From Bordetella parapertussis (lineage in GTDB: Bacteria; Pseudomonadota; Gammaproteobacteria; Burkholderiales; Burkholderiaceae_B), in NCBI GenBank assembly GCA_943331855.1, contig CALQNE010000082.1, positions 1 to 12,386 of the forward strand: 12,386 bases of DNA, written 5' to 3'. Below, piece by piece: positions 1 to 7,163 of the stretch (positions within the stretch are counted from its first letter, which is position 1; the number at the start of each line of letters is the position of its first letter). The notes below the pieces were generated by a model, which searched no databases, was not told the DNA's origin, and was given only the letters and a program-made list of their open reading frames with translations. Position numbers and translations under genes: made by a program.

Positions 1-6
1 CATGAG

Positions 7-32
7 ATTTAACTTATCAAAATAAGTTAAAT
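7..32. repeat. 11-bp inverted repeat with 4-base loop
   Basis: ATTTAACTTAT at 7-17 is perfectly complementary to ATAAGTTAAAT at 22-32, with loop CAAA at 18-21. The right arm overlaps the left half of the first 16-bp palindrome (26-41), so the two dyads interlock. The stem is almost all A:T pairs and no T-run follows, so a terminator role is unlikely; an operator is more plausible. Confidence 0.65.
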
Positions 33-116
33 AAATTTAACACATTACGGATAAATACGGAATAATCAGATGTTAAATATATTTAACATTATTGAAATAA
101 GTTAAATATATTTAAC
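26..116. repeat. Three copies of palindrome GTTAAATAWATTTAAC
   Basis: GTTAAATAAATTTAAC is at 26-41 and GTTAAATATATTTAAC at 72-87 and 101-116. The last two are identical perfect palindromes; the first differs by one central base. The flanks are partly conserved: a 23-bp block (20-42 and 95-117) repeats with one mismatch at a 75-bp offset. An extra half-site ATTTAAC lies at 7-13. Centre spacings are 46 and 29 bp, so this is not an even tandem array. Repeated perfect dyads of this size are typical of sites for a dimeric DNA-binding protein; that role is inferred. Confidence 0.8.
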
Positions 117-136
117 AAAGCACGACTTCAATTCAA

Positions 137-1402
137 CTAAACCTTAGTCGGTGCAGCCGTCTCAAGCCCAAAGGCCTTATGCAAGGCGCGAACGGCGAGC
201 TCCATGTACTTATCTTCAATCAGTACCGAAGTTTTGATCTCGCTGGTGCTGATCATCTGAATATTGATATTTTCTTGTGCCAAGGTTTTGAACATCAAAC
301 TCGCCACACCTGCATGCGAGCGCATGCCGATGCCAACGATCGATACCTTAGCCACCTTGTCATCCGATAACACTTGGCGCGCACCGACGGCAGGAACAAC
401 GGTGTCTTTTAGCAACGCCAAGGTACGACTAAACTCATTGCGGTGTACGGTAAACGTAAAGTCTGTTGTGCCATCGACCGACTGATTTTGAACAATCATG
501 TCGACATCAATATTGGCATCAGCCACTTTACCTAGAATCGCAAAAGCGACGCCCGGTTTGTCAGACACGCCCAAGAGTGTCACCTTGGCTTCGTCGCGGC
601 TAAAGGCGATACCCGAAACAACGGCAGCTTCCATTTTTTCGTCTTCCTCAAAAGTAATCAGGGTGCCAGAACGCATTTCTTCGTCTAGCGACATATTGGG
701 GTCAGTCAGCGAGGACAACACGCGCGTTGGTACGCGGTATTTACCTGCAAACTCAACCGAACGAATCTGCAACACCTTAGAGCCCAACGACGCCATCTCA
801 AGCATTTCTTCAAATGAGATCACGTTCAAACGACGCGCATCGGGCTCAACGCGCGGGTCGGTGGTGTACACGCCATCAACGTCGGTATAGATCAAACATT
901 CGCGGGCCTTTAAAGCGGCCGCGACCGCAACGGCCGACGTATCAGAACCGCCACGACCAAGCGTGGTGATGTTGCCGAGATCATCGACGCCCTGAAACCC
1001 CGTGACAACAACGACGTAGCCCGCGTCAAGATCTTGACGAATACGCGCATCATCAATCGAGGTGATACGTGCCTTGGTGTAGGCAGAGTCGGTACGGATG
1101 GGCACTTGCCAACCCGCGTAGCTGCGCGCTTTCAAGCCCTCTGCCTGCAAAGCGATTGCAAGTAAACCGCTTGAGGCCTGCTCGCCTGTGGCTGCGATGG
1201 CGTCGAGCTCGCGTCCATCAGCTTCGGCCGACAGTTCACGGGCCAGGCCAAGTAGTCGGTTGGTTTCGCCAGACATGGCTGACGGGACCACCACGACCTG
1301 ATGACCGGCCGCGTGCCACTTTGCGACGCGACGCGCCACATTTTTAATGCGTTCGACTGACCCCATTGAGGTGCCGCCGTACTTGTGAACAATGATTGAC
1401 AT
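137..1402 (-). CDS. lysC: Aspartate kinase (aspartokinase)
   Basis: It phosphorylates L-aspartate to aspartyl-4-phosphate, the first step toward lysine, threonine, methionine and diaminopimelate, in the cytoplasm. The 421-residue protein has the monofunctional length. The amino-acid-kinase domain spans about residues 1-245 and opens with the signature KYGGTS at 7-12; GRGGSDTSA near 150 is a second nucleotide/substrate motif. Two C-terminal ACT domains (about 265-335 and 345-415) include the stretches TLLGVSDKPG and VSIVGIGM, where lysine or threonine feedback normally acts. The start is ATG; no clear Shine-Dalgarno precedes it. It is the last gene of the minus-strand block, 70 bp after tilS. 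A TAAAAT hexamer at 1470-1475, at the tilS stop, could be a -10 box for its own promoter, but I see no good -35. No lysine riboswitch fits in the short leader. Family assignment is secure. Confidence 0.97.
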   Translation of the reverse strand: MSIIVHKYGGTSMGSVERIKNVARRVAKWHAAGHQVVVVPSAMSGETNRLLGLARELSAEADGRELDAIAATGEQASSGLLAIALQAEGLKARSYAGWQVPIRTDSAYTKARITSIDDARIRQDLDAGYVVVVTGFQGVDDLGNITTLGRGGSDTSAVAVAAALKARECLIYTDVDGVYTTDPRVEPDARRLNVISFEEMLEMASLGSKVLQIRSVEFAGKYRVPTRVLSSLTDPNMSLDEEMRSGTLITFEEDEKMEAAVVSGIAFSRDEAKVTLLGVSDKPGVAFAILGKVADANIDVDMIVQNQSVDGTTDFTFTVHRNEFSRTLALLKDTVVPAVGARQVLSDDKVAKVSIVGIGMRSHAGVASLMFKTLAQENINIQMISTSEIKTSVLIEDKYMELAVRALHKAFGLETAAPTKV

Positions 1403-1472
1403 AGTGGTAAACGGATAGATTCGAGACGAAAGGTCTGCGAAGTCAGTAAATAGGAGCCTAAAGAGGACTATT
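1403..1472. promoter_or_regulatory. 70-bp tilS-lysC intergenic region
   Basis: This is the only sizeable gap in the minus-strand block. It may hold an internal promoter for lysC: TAAAAT on the minus strand at 1470-1475 is a plausible -10 box, but no -35 hexamer is evident and the box lies at the tilS stop. I see no riboswitch-like structure or terminator. Confidence 0.25.
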
Positions 1473-2486
1473 TTAGCCCGAAGACAGCAAGACGCGCCCT
1501 TGTTTACAGCGCACGGCCACTACGCCATGCTGCCAAAGCAATTCACGGTCGTGCCCTAAGGCATGCAGCTGCCGCAATTGACGCAGCAAATCAGACAAGC
1601 GGCGCTCGCCCGGCATGGCCACACCCTGCCCCTGCAACCAATGCCGAAGCACTAGGGCTTGCCGCGCGGCACTCAGTGCACGCCAGCGTAACAAACTAAA
1701 ACTATGATCCTGGGGATCAACCTCTAGACTCTTGAGATCGGCGGCGGCCACCTCAGAGAGCACCTCGTTTGTTTCAGCGGCCTGTCGTGCGTGGCGCACA
1801 AGCGTTTCTCGCCAGGCTGGCCAATGCGTGTTCAATACGGGTGCCAGTTGGCTGCGCAGCGCACCGCGCGCATAGCGCGGGTCAGTATTACTTGGATCTT
1901 GCACAACATGCCAACCGGTACGCTCGGCATAGTCTTGCACAACAGCCAGCAGGTCAGCGCGCTCAACGTCCAGCCAAGGCCTTAACATTCGCAGGCCTTT
2001 ACGTTGCACGTCTTCTTGCATGGCGGCCATGCCAGACACGCCCGTCCCACGCAACAAACGCAACAAGACGGTTTCAGCCTGATCCTGACGGTGATGCGCC
2101 AACAACAAAGCCGCAATCTCGTGCTGCGCGCACAGTTTTGTCAACGCTGCGTAGCGCGCCTCACGGGCCGCACCTTCAAGACCTAAACCAGCGCTCTGAT
2201 CCACCTGTACACGACAGACGCTTAACGGGATATTTAAATGTTGCGCAAAGACCTTTAAATGATTTGCCCACGCATCGGCATCAGCCATCAACCCATGATG
2301 AATATGAAAAAAATGGAGCGGGCGCGCAGTCTGTGCGCAATGCTGCGCGGCAATCAGCGCCAACGCAACTGAATCGGCACCTCCGCTGAGCGCCACCGCG
2401 ACAGGCGCACGCGTCGCGAGCGGCGACAGCGCAGTGCCCAGCAAAGCACTTAAGCGAAGAGACAACGGTTCATGCTCACTAAGCAC
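1473..2486 (-). CDS. tilS: tRNA(Ile)-lysidine synthase
   Basis: It attaches lysine to C34 of the CAU-anticodon tRNA-Ile, so that the tRNA reads AUA instead of AUG. The PP-loop ATP-pyrophosphatase motif SGGADS is at residues 34-39. The N-type motif [13 protein letters not shown] follows near 61-73, and [20 protein letters not shown], typical of TilS, lies near 127-146. The C-terminal part (about 230-337) is the tRNA-recognition region and is shorter than in the E. coli protein (337 residues here). The start is GTG (2484-2486) and overlaps the accA stop by 8 nt, which suggests translational coupling; no earlier in-frame start keeps the usual N terminus, and no later ATG precedes the PP-loop. 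In the operon it follows accA. Function is confident; the exact start is slightly less so. Confidence 0.95.
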   Translation of the reverse strand: MLSEHEPLSLRLSALLGTALSPLATRAPVAVALSGGADSVALALIAAQHCAQTARPLHFFHIHHGLMADADAWANHLKVFAQHLNIPLSVCRVQVDQSAGLGLEGAAREARYAALTKLCAQHEIAALLLAHHRQDQAETVLLRLLRGTGVSGMAAMQEDVQRKGLRMLRPWLDVERADLLAVVQDYAERTGWHVVQDPSNTDPRYARGALRSQLAPVLNTHWPAWRETLVRHARQAAETNEVLSEVAAADLKSLEVDPQDHSFSLLRWRALSAARQALVLRHWLQGQGVAMPGERRLSDLLRQLRQLHALGHDRELLWQHGVVAVRCKQGRVLLSSG

Positions 2487-3444
2487 GAACTTCTTGAAAG
2501 CGTCCGTAGGACAACAGGCGCTCTAGACGATGATCGATCAGTTGCTGAGGCGTCATGTCAGATAACTGTCTGAGTGCATCACCAAGTGAACGACGCAAGA
2601 GTCTGGCCATCACACGAGGATCACGATGCGCGCCCCCGATTGGCTCATTGACGACGCGATCAATCAAACCAAACTCTTTCAGTCGATCAGCCGTGATCGC
2701 CAACGCAGCGGCCGCTTCAGAGGCCTTATCGGCGCTACGCCACAAAATCGAAGCACAACCTTCAGGCGAAATCACAGAATAGGTTGAGTACTGCAGCATC
2801 ATGACCACGTTGCCCACTGCAATTGCGAGCGCACCGCCCGAGCCACCTTCTCCGATAATCGTCGAGATGATTGGAACTTTGAGTTCGGCCATCGCATAGA
2901 GATTATGGCCAATCGCTTCGGATTGCCCACGCTCTTCAGCACCAATGCCTGGATAGGCACCGGGCGTATCCACAAACGTAAAGACAGGAAGATTAAATTT
3001 TTCGGCTAGCCGCATCAAACGCATTGCTTTGCGATAGCCTTCTGGACGTGGCATCCCAAAATTACGGGCGGCGCGTTCTTTGGTATCGCGGCCCTTTTGA
3101 TGGCCGAGCACCATGCAAGGGGTGCCGTTAAAGCGGGCCATCCCACCAACAATCGACAAATCATCGGCGTACATGCGATCGCCGTGTAGCTCATGAAAAT
3201 CAGTAAAAATTTCACGCACGTAATCCAGCGTGTAGGGGCGCTGGGGATGACGCGCCACCATCGAGGTTTGCCAGGGTGTTAATTTTGAATAAATATCTTT
3301 GGTCAGCGTTTGGCTTTTTTGTTGCAAGCGACTGATTTCTTCAGAGATATCAACTGCAGAATCTGCTTGCACATAGCGCAGCTGCTCGATCTTGCCTTCG
3401 AGTTCGCCAAGTGGTTGTTCAAATTCTAAATACGTATTGCGCAT
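2479..3444 (-). CDS. accA: Acetyl-CoA carboxylase carboxyltransferase, alpha subunit
   Basis: It is the alpha half of the AccA2-AccD2 carboxyltransferase, which moves the carboxyl group from biotin carrier protein to acetyl-CoA and gives malonyl-CoA for fatty-acid synthesis. At 321 residues it has the family's normal length. A helical N-terminal segment (about 1-60, [15 protein letters not shown]) precedes a crotonase-like fold. [18 protein letters not shown] (157-174) and the glycine-rich GEGGSGGAL (198-206), which helps form the oxyanion hole, are intact, as is [12 protein letters not shown] (225-236). The zinc finger belongs to the partner AccD and is not expected here. ATG start with a weak AGGG upstream; 27 nt separate it from the glycosylase gene before it, and its stop overlaps tilS. 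accD is not in this window. Confidence 0.97.
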   Translation of the reverse strand: MRNTYLEFEQPLGELEGKIEQLRYVQADSAVDISEEISRLQQKSQTLTKDIYSKLTPWQTSMVARHPQRPYTLDYVREIFTDFHELHGDRMYADDLSIVGGMARFNGTPCMVLGHQKGRDTKERAARNFGMPRPEGYRKAMRLMRLAEKFNLPVFTFVDTPGAYPGIGAEERGQSEAIGHNLYAMAELKVPIISTIIGEGGSGGALAIAVGNVVMMLQYSTYSVISPEGCASILWRSADKASEAAAALAITADRLKEFGLIDRVVNEPIGGAHRDPRVMARLLRRSLGDALRQLSDMTPQQLIDHRLERLLSYGRFQEVRA

Positions 3445-3471
3445 ATCAATGTGCCCTAAAGGATGGCTCGT

Positions 3472-4116
3472 TTAGTACTCGACCGGAACAGGGTCAAGAC
3501 TACGCCACAAATACCAGGTCGCCACGGTTCGCCAAGGCTGCCAACCCTGAGCGACTTCGCGTGCCTCGAAGCGAGATACCGGTTCGCCACTGAAGTAGTG
3601 TAACGATATTGCGTTCAAAAGCCCGACATCGTCCATTGGCAAGACGTCAGGGCGCTGCAGATTAAAAATCAAAAACATCTCGGCCGTCCAGCGACCGATC
3701 CCGCGAATCGCGGTGAGCTCTTCAATCACTTCTTCGTCTTGCATGCGTGCCCACTTCGCGGGCTGTACAAGTTTGTCACTGAAGTGCGTAGACAAATCGA
3801 GAATGTATTCAGCCTTGCGCCCCGAAAGGCCCGCCGCACGCAAACGCTCAAGGCCCGCTTTTTGCACCGAGGCGGGCGTGGGTCGCTTGCCGCACTCGAG
3901 TAATAGCCTTTGCCACACCGACTCGGCCGCTTTGACTGAAATCTGCTGACCACAGATTGACCGCGCTAACGTAATAAATGGATTGCCCCGCGTCTTTAAC
4001 CAAATGTCGGGATAGCGTGGAATAATTTTTTTAAGAATTCGATCGCGCTTCATCAAATGCGCAATCGCCTCATCCCAATAGTCAGGTCTATCTGTCGTCG
4101 GTGCAATCTTTGCCAT
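3472..4116 (-). CDS. DNA-3-methyladenine glycosylase, AlkA-like (HhH-GPD)
   Basis: It is predicted to cut the glycosidic bond of alkylated purines and start base-excision repair. The 214-residue protein lacks the extra N-terminal domain of E. coli AlkA and resembles the compact AlkA/Mag-type proteins. LARSICGQQISVKAAESVW (about 50-68) is the usual entry to the HhH-GPD domain. The helix-hairpin-helix is LTAIRGIGRWTAEMFLIF (about 142-159), followed by LPMDDVGLL (about 167-175), which carries the expected catalytic aspartate. I chose the ATG at 4116 because TAAGG, overlapping the cysS stop, sits 8 nt upstream; a GTG at 4134 would add six residues and overlap cysS by 8 nt. It lies between cysS and accA, and co-transcription is likely. 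The exact substrate range cannot be read from sequence. Confidence 0.9.
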   Translation of the reverse strand: MAKIAPTTDRPDYWDEAIAHLMKRDRILKKIIPRYPDIWLKTRGNPFITLARSICGQQISVKAAESVWQRLLLECGKRPTPASVQKAGLERLRAAGLSGRKAEYILDLSTHFSDKLVQPAKWARMQDEEVIEELTAIRGIGRWTAEMFLIFNLQRPDVLPMDDVGLLNAISLHYFSGEPVSRFEAREVAQGWQPWRTVATWYLWRSLDPVPVEY

Positions 4117-4124
4117 ATCTTTGA

Positions 4125-4129
4125 CCTTA
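4125..4129 (-). promoter_or_regulatory. Ribosome binding site deciding the glycosylase start
   Basis: On the minus strand TAAGG covers the cysS stop codon TAA and continues into GG. It lies 8 nt before the ATG at 4116, an ideal spacing, which favours that ATG over the GTG at 4134. Confidence 0.55.
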
Positions 4130-5638
4130 CGCACGTCGCCACTGAGTCAGGCCACCGGGTTTGTCATCCAGCTCAATGCCTGCTGCTTTGAGTGTTGCAC
4201 GAATTCGGTCAGATTCGGCAAAGTTTTTTTGTTGTTTCGCGAGCGCACGCGCGGCGATGTGCGCGTCAATCTGCTCGTCTGAAAGTGCGTGAGCAAGCGC
4301 TTGCACGGCCTGAGCACCCAAACCAGATTCGGCCGCACTGGCTTGCTCTAAGGCGCGCCGCGTGTAGCGCGTAGCACTTTGAAAATACACTTTAGGATCT
4401 TGTTGCAGCAAACCTAAAAGCGAAGCCAGTGCTTTGAGCTGTGCACATACGTTCGCGTCTTTGCTGCGATTGGCCTGACTCGCCAAATCAAACAGCGCGG
4501 CCACGGCACCTGCACTATTAAAGTCGTCATCCATCGCCACTTTAAAGGCCTGGGCTGCGGGGCTTGACCAATCGATTGGAACCACCCCAGCGCTGGGCAC
4601 ATTTTGCAAGGTTTGATACAAGCGATCCAGCGACTGCTGCGCATCGATCAAATTATCAGGCGCATAGTTTTGCGCGCTACGGTAGTGATTGCGAACAATA
4701 AAAAAGCGCAACATTTCGGCTTCGCGCGGGTTCACCTGATACTGCGCCGATTCAGCCGAATGACCTGGCAAATCAGTGCTCGCACCGATCGTCTGGCGAA
4801 TCGTACGAAAGTTGCCCAGCGACTTTGACATTTTGTCAGCGTCAACCATCAAGGGGCCGCAATGCATCCAGGTGTTGGCCAACGTGCCGCTAAACGCGCC
4901 CTCAGTTTGGGCGATTTCATTTTCGTGGTGCGGAAACTTCAAGTCTGGGCCGCCACCATGAATATCGAGCGGCACGCCTAACAAGGCCTTGCTCATTGCC
5001 GAGCATTCAATGTGCCAGCCCGGACGCCCCCAGCCATAAACAGAAGGCCAACGCGTATCTTCAGGCTCATGCTCTTTAGCGGACTTCCACAACACAAAGT
5101 CAAGGGGGTCACGCTTGGTCGAGGCCACAGCGACCCGCTCACCTGCCCGCAAATCATCAAGCGTTTTTCCAGACAGTTTGCCGTAGCCCGCGAACTCGCG
5201 CACCGAGAAATTCACATCGCCATCCGTTGCGTGATAAGCGAGACCTTTTTTTTCGAGTATCCCAATAATATCGAGCATATCGCCAACGTATTCGGTCGCC
5301 CGAGGTTGATGATCGGGCGCCTGCACACCGAGCGCTTGCTCATCGGCGTGCATCGCTTCGATGAAAAACTGCGTCACCTCACCCAGCCTTTGCCCCGATT
5401 GCACCGCTTTTTTAATGATCTTGTCATCAATGTCAGTGATATTGCGCACATAACTGACCTGCAACCCTGAAGCGCGCAACCAACGCTGAATCACGTCAAA
5501 ACTGACCAACATGCGAGCATGGCCTAAATGACAGTAGTCATAAACGGTCATGCCGCAGACATACAGGCCCGCCGAACCGGCCCGAATCGGGGTAAAGGGA
5601 CGTTTAGAGCGCGACAGTGAATCGTAAATCTGCAACAT
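4127..5638 (-). CDS. cysS: Cysteinyl-tRNA synthetase
   Basis: It charges tRNA-Cys with cysteine using ATP, in the cytoplasm; class I, monomeric. The 503-residue protein is slightly longer than the E. coli enzyme. The HIGH-type motif is HLGH (37-40) and the KMSKS motif is at 269-273. The four zinc ligands used for cysteine selection are in place: C28, C212, H237 and E241 (within PHHENE). The DALR/anticodon-binding helical domain occupies roughly 340-503, ending with the usual [18 protein letters not shown] segment. ATG start; the upstream bases carry no clear Shine-Dalgarno. It is the first gene of the minus-strand block and diverges from the TPR gene across 113 bp. All catalytic signatures are intact, so it is very probably functional. 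Confidence 0.98.
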   Translation of the reverse strand: MLQIYDSLSRSKRPFTPIRAGSAGLYVCGMTVYDYCHLGHARMLVSFDVIQRWLRASGLQVSYVRNITDIDDKIIKKAVQSGQRLGEVTQFFIEAMHADEQALGVQAPDHQPRATEYVGDMLDIIGILEKKGLAYHATDGDVNFSVREFAGYGKLSGKTLDDLRAGERVAVASTKRDPLDFVLWKSAKEHEPEDTRWPSVYGWGRPGWHIECSAMSKALLGVPLDIHGGGPDLKFPHHENEIAQTEGAFSGTLANTWMHCGPLMVDADKMSKSLGNFRTIRQTIGASTDLPGHSAESAQYQVNPREAEMLRFFIVRNHYRSAQNYAPDNLIDAQQSLDRLYQTLQNVPSAGVVPIDWSSPAAQAFKVAMDDDFNSAGAVAALFDLASQANRSKDANVCAQLKALASLLGLLQQDPKVYFQSATRYTRRALEQASAAESGLGAQAVQALAHALSDEQIDAHIAARALAKQQKNFAESDRIRATLKAAGIELDDKPGGLTQWRRA

Positions 5639-5708
5639 ACGGAATGGAAGGCCAGGAGACGAAAGATAGAAAATTAGGCGCTGACCGGTGCTGAACCAAA
5701 AGCAGCGG

Positions 5709-5714
5709 TAAAAT
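5709..5714 (+). promoter_or_regulatory. Candidate -10 box for TPR-cyclophilin-lpxH operon
   Basis: TAAAAT lies 37 nt before the TTG start of the TPR gene and would give a leader of about 30 nt. TAAAAT is a frequent -10 variant. The matching -35 region is poor, so this remains tentative. Confidence 0.25.
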
Positions 5715-5725
5715 GCGAGTGGTCA

Positions 5726-5731
5726 AGTATA
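5726..5731 (-). promoter_or_regulatory. Candidate -10 box for cysS operon
   Basis: Read on the minus strand, TATACT lies about 90 nt before the cysS ATG in the divergent intergenic region. It is one base from the TATAAT consensus. No convincing -35 hexamer sits 16-18 nt upstream, so the call is tentative. The site overlaps the expected 5' leader of the divergent TPR gene. Confidence 0.3.
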
Positions 5732-5737
5732 GCAATT

Positions 5738-5742
5738 GAGGG
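5738..5742 (+). promoter_or_regulatory. Ribosome binding site supporting a TTG start
   Basis: GAGGG lies 9 nt before the TTG at 5752. An in-frame stop (TGA, 5737-5739) just upstream leaves no earlier start, so the site and the stop together fix the unusual TTG initiation. Confidence 0.55.
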
Positions 5743-5751
5743 TTTTACGCC

Positions 5752-6522
5752 TTGAAGCTGCAAAAAAGCACTCTTTCGATTCTGGTCCTCGTAGGCGCGG
5801 CAACGTTTGTGCCAGGGGTGGCGCTCGCCCAAGCCACTTACAACAACAGTCCGGTGCCAGGCGGAATAAACCCTCTGAACGCCAATACGGCAGGCCGCAA
5901 CCCCACTCCCAACTCGCAAATGCCGATGCCCTCGGCCCTGCCCGATGCTGCTGCTAATCAAGTGCTGGGGGATATCCCCCCAGAAAAGGGTTGGGAGGGG
6001 CTCGCCAAAGTGCTAGATGCGATCTCACCACCAGTCGATACCCGCGTTCCACTGACGCCCTCTCAAATCGCGACTCGTATTGAGGGCTTAATTCGGGCCG
6101 ACCGCCTACCCGAGGCGCTGGCTGAAGTAGAAAAACGCTTAACCATTGAAGCCAATCGTGCCACGCCGGGCACTGATGTCCAGCTGATGTTTATGCAAGC
6201 GCGTTTATTCACAGAAATGAACCGCTTAACCGAGGCCGAAGCCACCTATCAACGGATGACCATGCGGTTTCCAGAACTTCCAGAGCCTTGGAACAACCTC
6301 GCAGCCTTGTACGTGCGCCGAGATGAACTCGAGCAAGCCCGTCGGGCGCTTGAACAAGCCATCATGATTAATCCAAAATACGCCGTGGCTCAGGCTAATT
6401 TAGGTGATGTTCAACTGAGTCTGGCGCTGCGCGCTTATCAGCGCGCCGCCGCCGCCGGCGTACCTGGCCTGACCCCCAAAATTCGTAGTGTAAAGAATCT
6501 AATCGAGGCTCCCTTAAAATGA
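5752..6522 (+). CDS. Exported tetratricopeptide-repeat protein
   Basis: The specific function is unknown. A signal peptide is clear: KLQK, a hydrophobic core at about 8-22, then ALA|QA with cleavage expected after residue 26. A proline/asparagine-rich, probably disordered stretch follows (about 27-75). The C-terminal half contains TPR-like helix pairs at about 103-138, 143-176, 177-211 and a partial one to 236; the third ([20 protein letters not shown]...INP) fits the consensus best. TPR arrays hold protein partners, so a periplasmic scaffold or assembly role is a reasonable inference. The start is TTG: a stop lies in frame 15 bp upstream and the signal peptide needs this start. Its stop overlaps the next ATG (ATGA), so the cyclophilin is translationally coupled and a shared envelope-folding role is possible. 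Confidence 0.88.
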   Translation: MKLQKSTLSILVLVGAATFVPGVALAQATYNNSPVPGGINPLNANTAGRNPTPNSQMPMPSALPDAAANQVLGDIPPEKGWEGLAKVLDAISPPVDTRVPLTPSQIATRIEGLIRADRLPEALAEVEKRLTIEANRATPGTDVQLMFMQARLFTEMNRLTEAEATYQRMTMRFPELPEPWNNLAALYVRRDELEQARRALEQAIMINPKYAVAQANLGDVQLSLALRAYQRAAAAGVPGLTPKIRSVKNLIEAPLK

Positions 6523-7163
6523 TCGTTTTTTCAAAAGGGCTACGCCTTGTGCGCAGCCTGGTTCTCTTGGGCATTTTGCCGTTCATGTTTTTTAGTGCCC
6601 ATGCGGCCCCTCCCTCTACTTCAACTTCAACCTCTCAACAAGGCGTTACTTCAATGAGCACCAACCCACGTGTCAAAATGACCACCAGCCTAGGCGATAT
6701 CGTTATTACGCTTGATGCAGTAAAAGCACCCAAAACGGTGGCCAACTTTTTAGCCTACGTCAAAGAAGGCTTCTACAACGGCACGATTTTTCATCGCGTG
6801 ATTGATGGCTTCATGGTTCAAGGCGGTGGTTTTACTTCAGGTCTGAAACAAAAACCCACAAAAGCCAATGTTGAGAACGAAGCCAACAACGGTTTAAAAA
6901 ATAATAAGTACACCCTCGCGATGGCCCGCACCAACGAGCCACACTCCGCGACTGCCCAGTTCTTTATCAATGTGGCCAATAACGACTTTTTGAACCATAC
7001 CGCCCCCACTTCACAAGGTTGGGGTTACGCCGTCTTTGGCGAGGTCACTGAAGGCAAAGAAGTCGTAGACAAAATGCGGGCTGTCGCCACAGCGAACAGC
7101 GGCTTTCATCAAAATGTGCCCACCACTGATTTAGTCATCATTGAGGCTGTCGTCCTTGAATAA
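6519..7163 (+). CDS. Cyclophilin-type peptidyl-prolyl isomerase with export leader
   Basis: It speeds cis/trans isomerisation of proline peptide bonds. Residues 1-29 form a signal peptide (basic start, core [17 protein letters not shown] cleavage). A Ser/Thr-rich linker (31-45) follows, then a cyclophilin domain at about 47-212. The active-site run [14 protein letters not shown] (91-104) holds the catalytic R93, F98, M99 and Q101; ATAQFFIN (144-151) is also intact. The ATG overlaps the TPR stop. Met46 (6654) starts MSTNPRVKM, which resembles the start of cytoplasmic PpiB proteins, and AAGG lies 10 nt before it, so a second, cytoplasmic product is possible. Whether to call it PpiA or PpiB is unclear: the body looks PpiB-like while the leader is PpiA-like. 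Isomerase assignment is firm; location is predicted periplasmic for the long form. Confidence 0.92.
   Translation: MIVFSKGLRLVRSLVLLGILPFMFFSAHAAPPSTSTSTSQQGVTSMSTNPRVKMTTSLGDIVITLDAVKAPKTVANFLAYVKEGFYNGTIFHRVIDGFMVQGGGFTSGLKQKPTKANVENEANNGLKNNKYTLAMARTNEPHSATAQFFINVANNDFLNHTAPTSQGWGYAVFGEVTEGKEVVDKMRAVATANSGFHQNVPTTDLVIIEAVVLE
7143..7146 (+). promoter_or_regulatory. Ribosome binding site for lpxH
   Basis: GAGG sits 9 nt before the TTG at 7156, within the end of the cyclophilin gene. It favours TTG 7156 over the in-frame TTG at 7141 as the lpxH start. Confidence 0.5.

Larger units (their letters stand above)
1..136. other. A+T-rich non-coding region with palindrome array
   Basis: No credible coding region is seen. 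The stretch lies just past the lysC stop codon and is far richer in A and T than the rest of the window. It carries three near-identical 16-bp palindromes, an 11-bp dyad at its left end and a short 10-bp-spaced direct repeat, described separately. Many TATAAT-like and TTAAAT-like hexamers occur, so single promoters cannot be picked with confidence. It most likely holds the control region of a gene left of the window, or a binding-site cluster. No G+C-rich intrinsic terminator for lysC is visible here. Confidence 0.75.

Noticed and set aside
1-117. CRISPR-like repeats
   Set aside because: Only three short palindromic copies with unequal spacing and no constant-length spacers; A+T-rich dyads fit a binding-site cluster better.
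498-890. 130-residue plus-strand open frame
   Set aside because: Antisense to lysC; the Ser-rich composition is a shadow of the kinase/ACT coding strand.
1403-1472. Lysine riboswitch before lysC
   Set aside because: The gap is far too short for that element and shows no matching structure.
1769-2389. 206-residue plus-strand open frame
   Set aside because: It lies entirely antisense to tilS, whose motifs are intact; the composition (many Arg, Gln, His) is that of a shadow frame.
5012-5470. 152-residue plus-strand open frame
   Set aside because: It is antisense to the catalytic part of cysS, with no recognisable domain and no ribosome binding site.
5639-5751. Small RNA or tRNA-type leader (T-box) upstream of cysS
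   Set aside because: No T-box motif or stable stem is seen, and such leaders are typical of Gram-positive bacteria.
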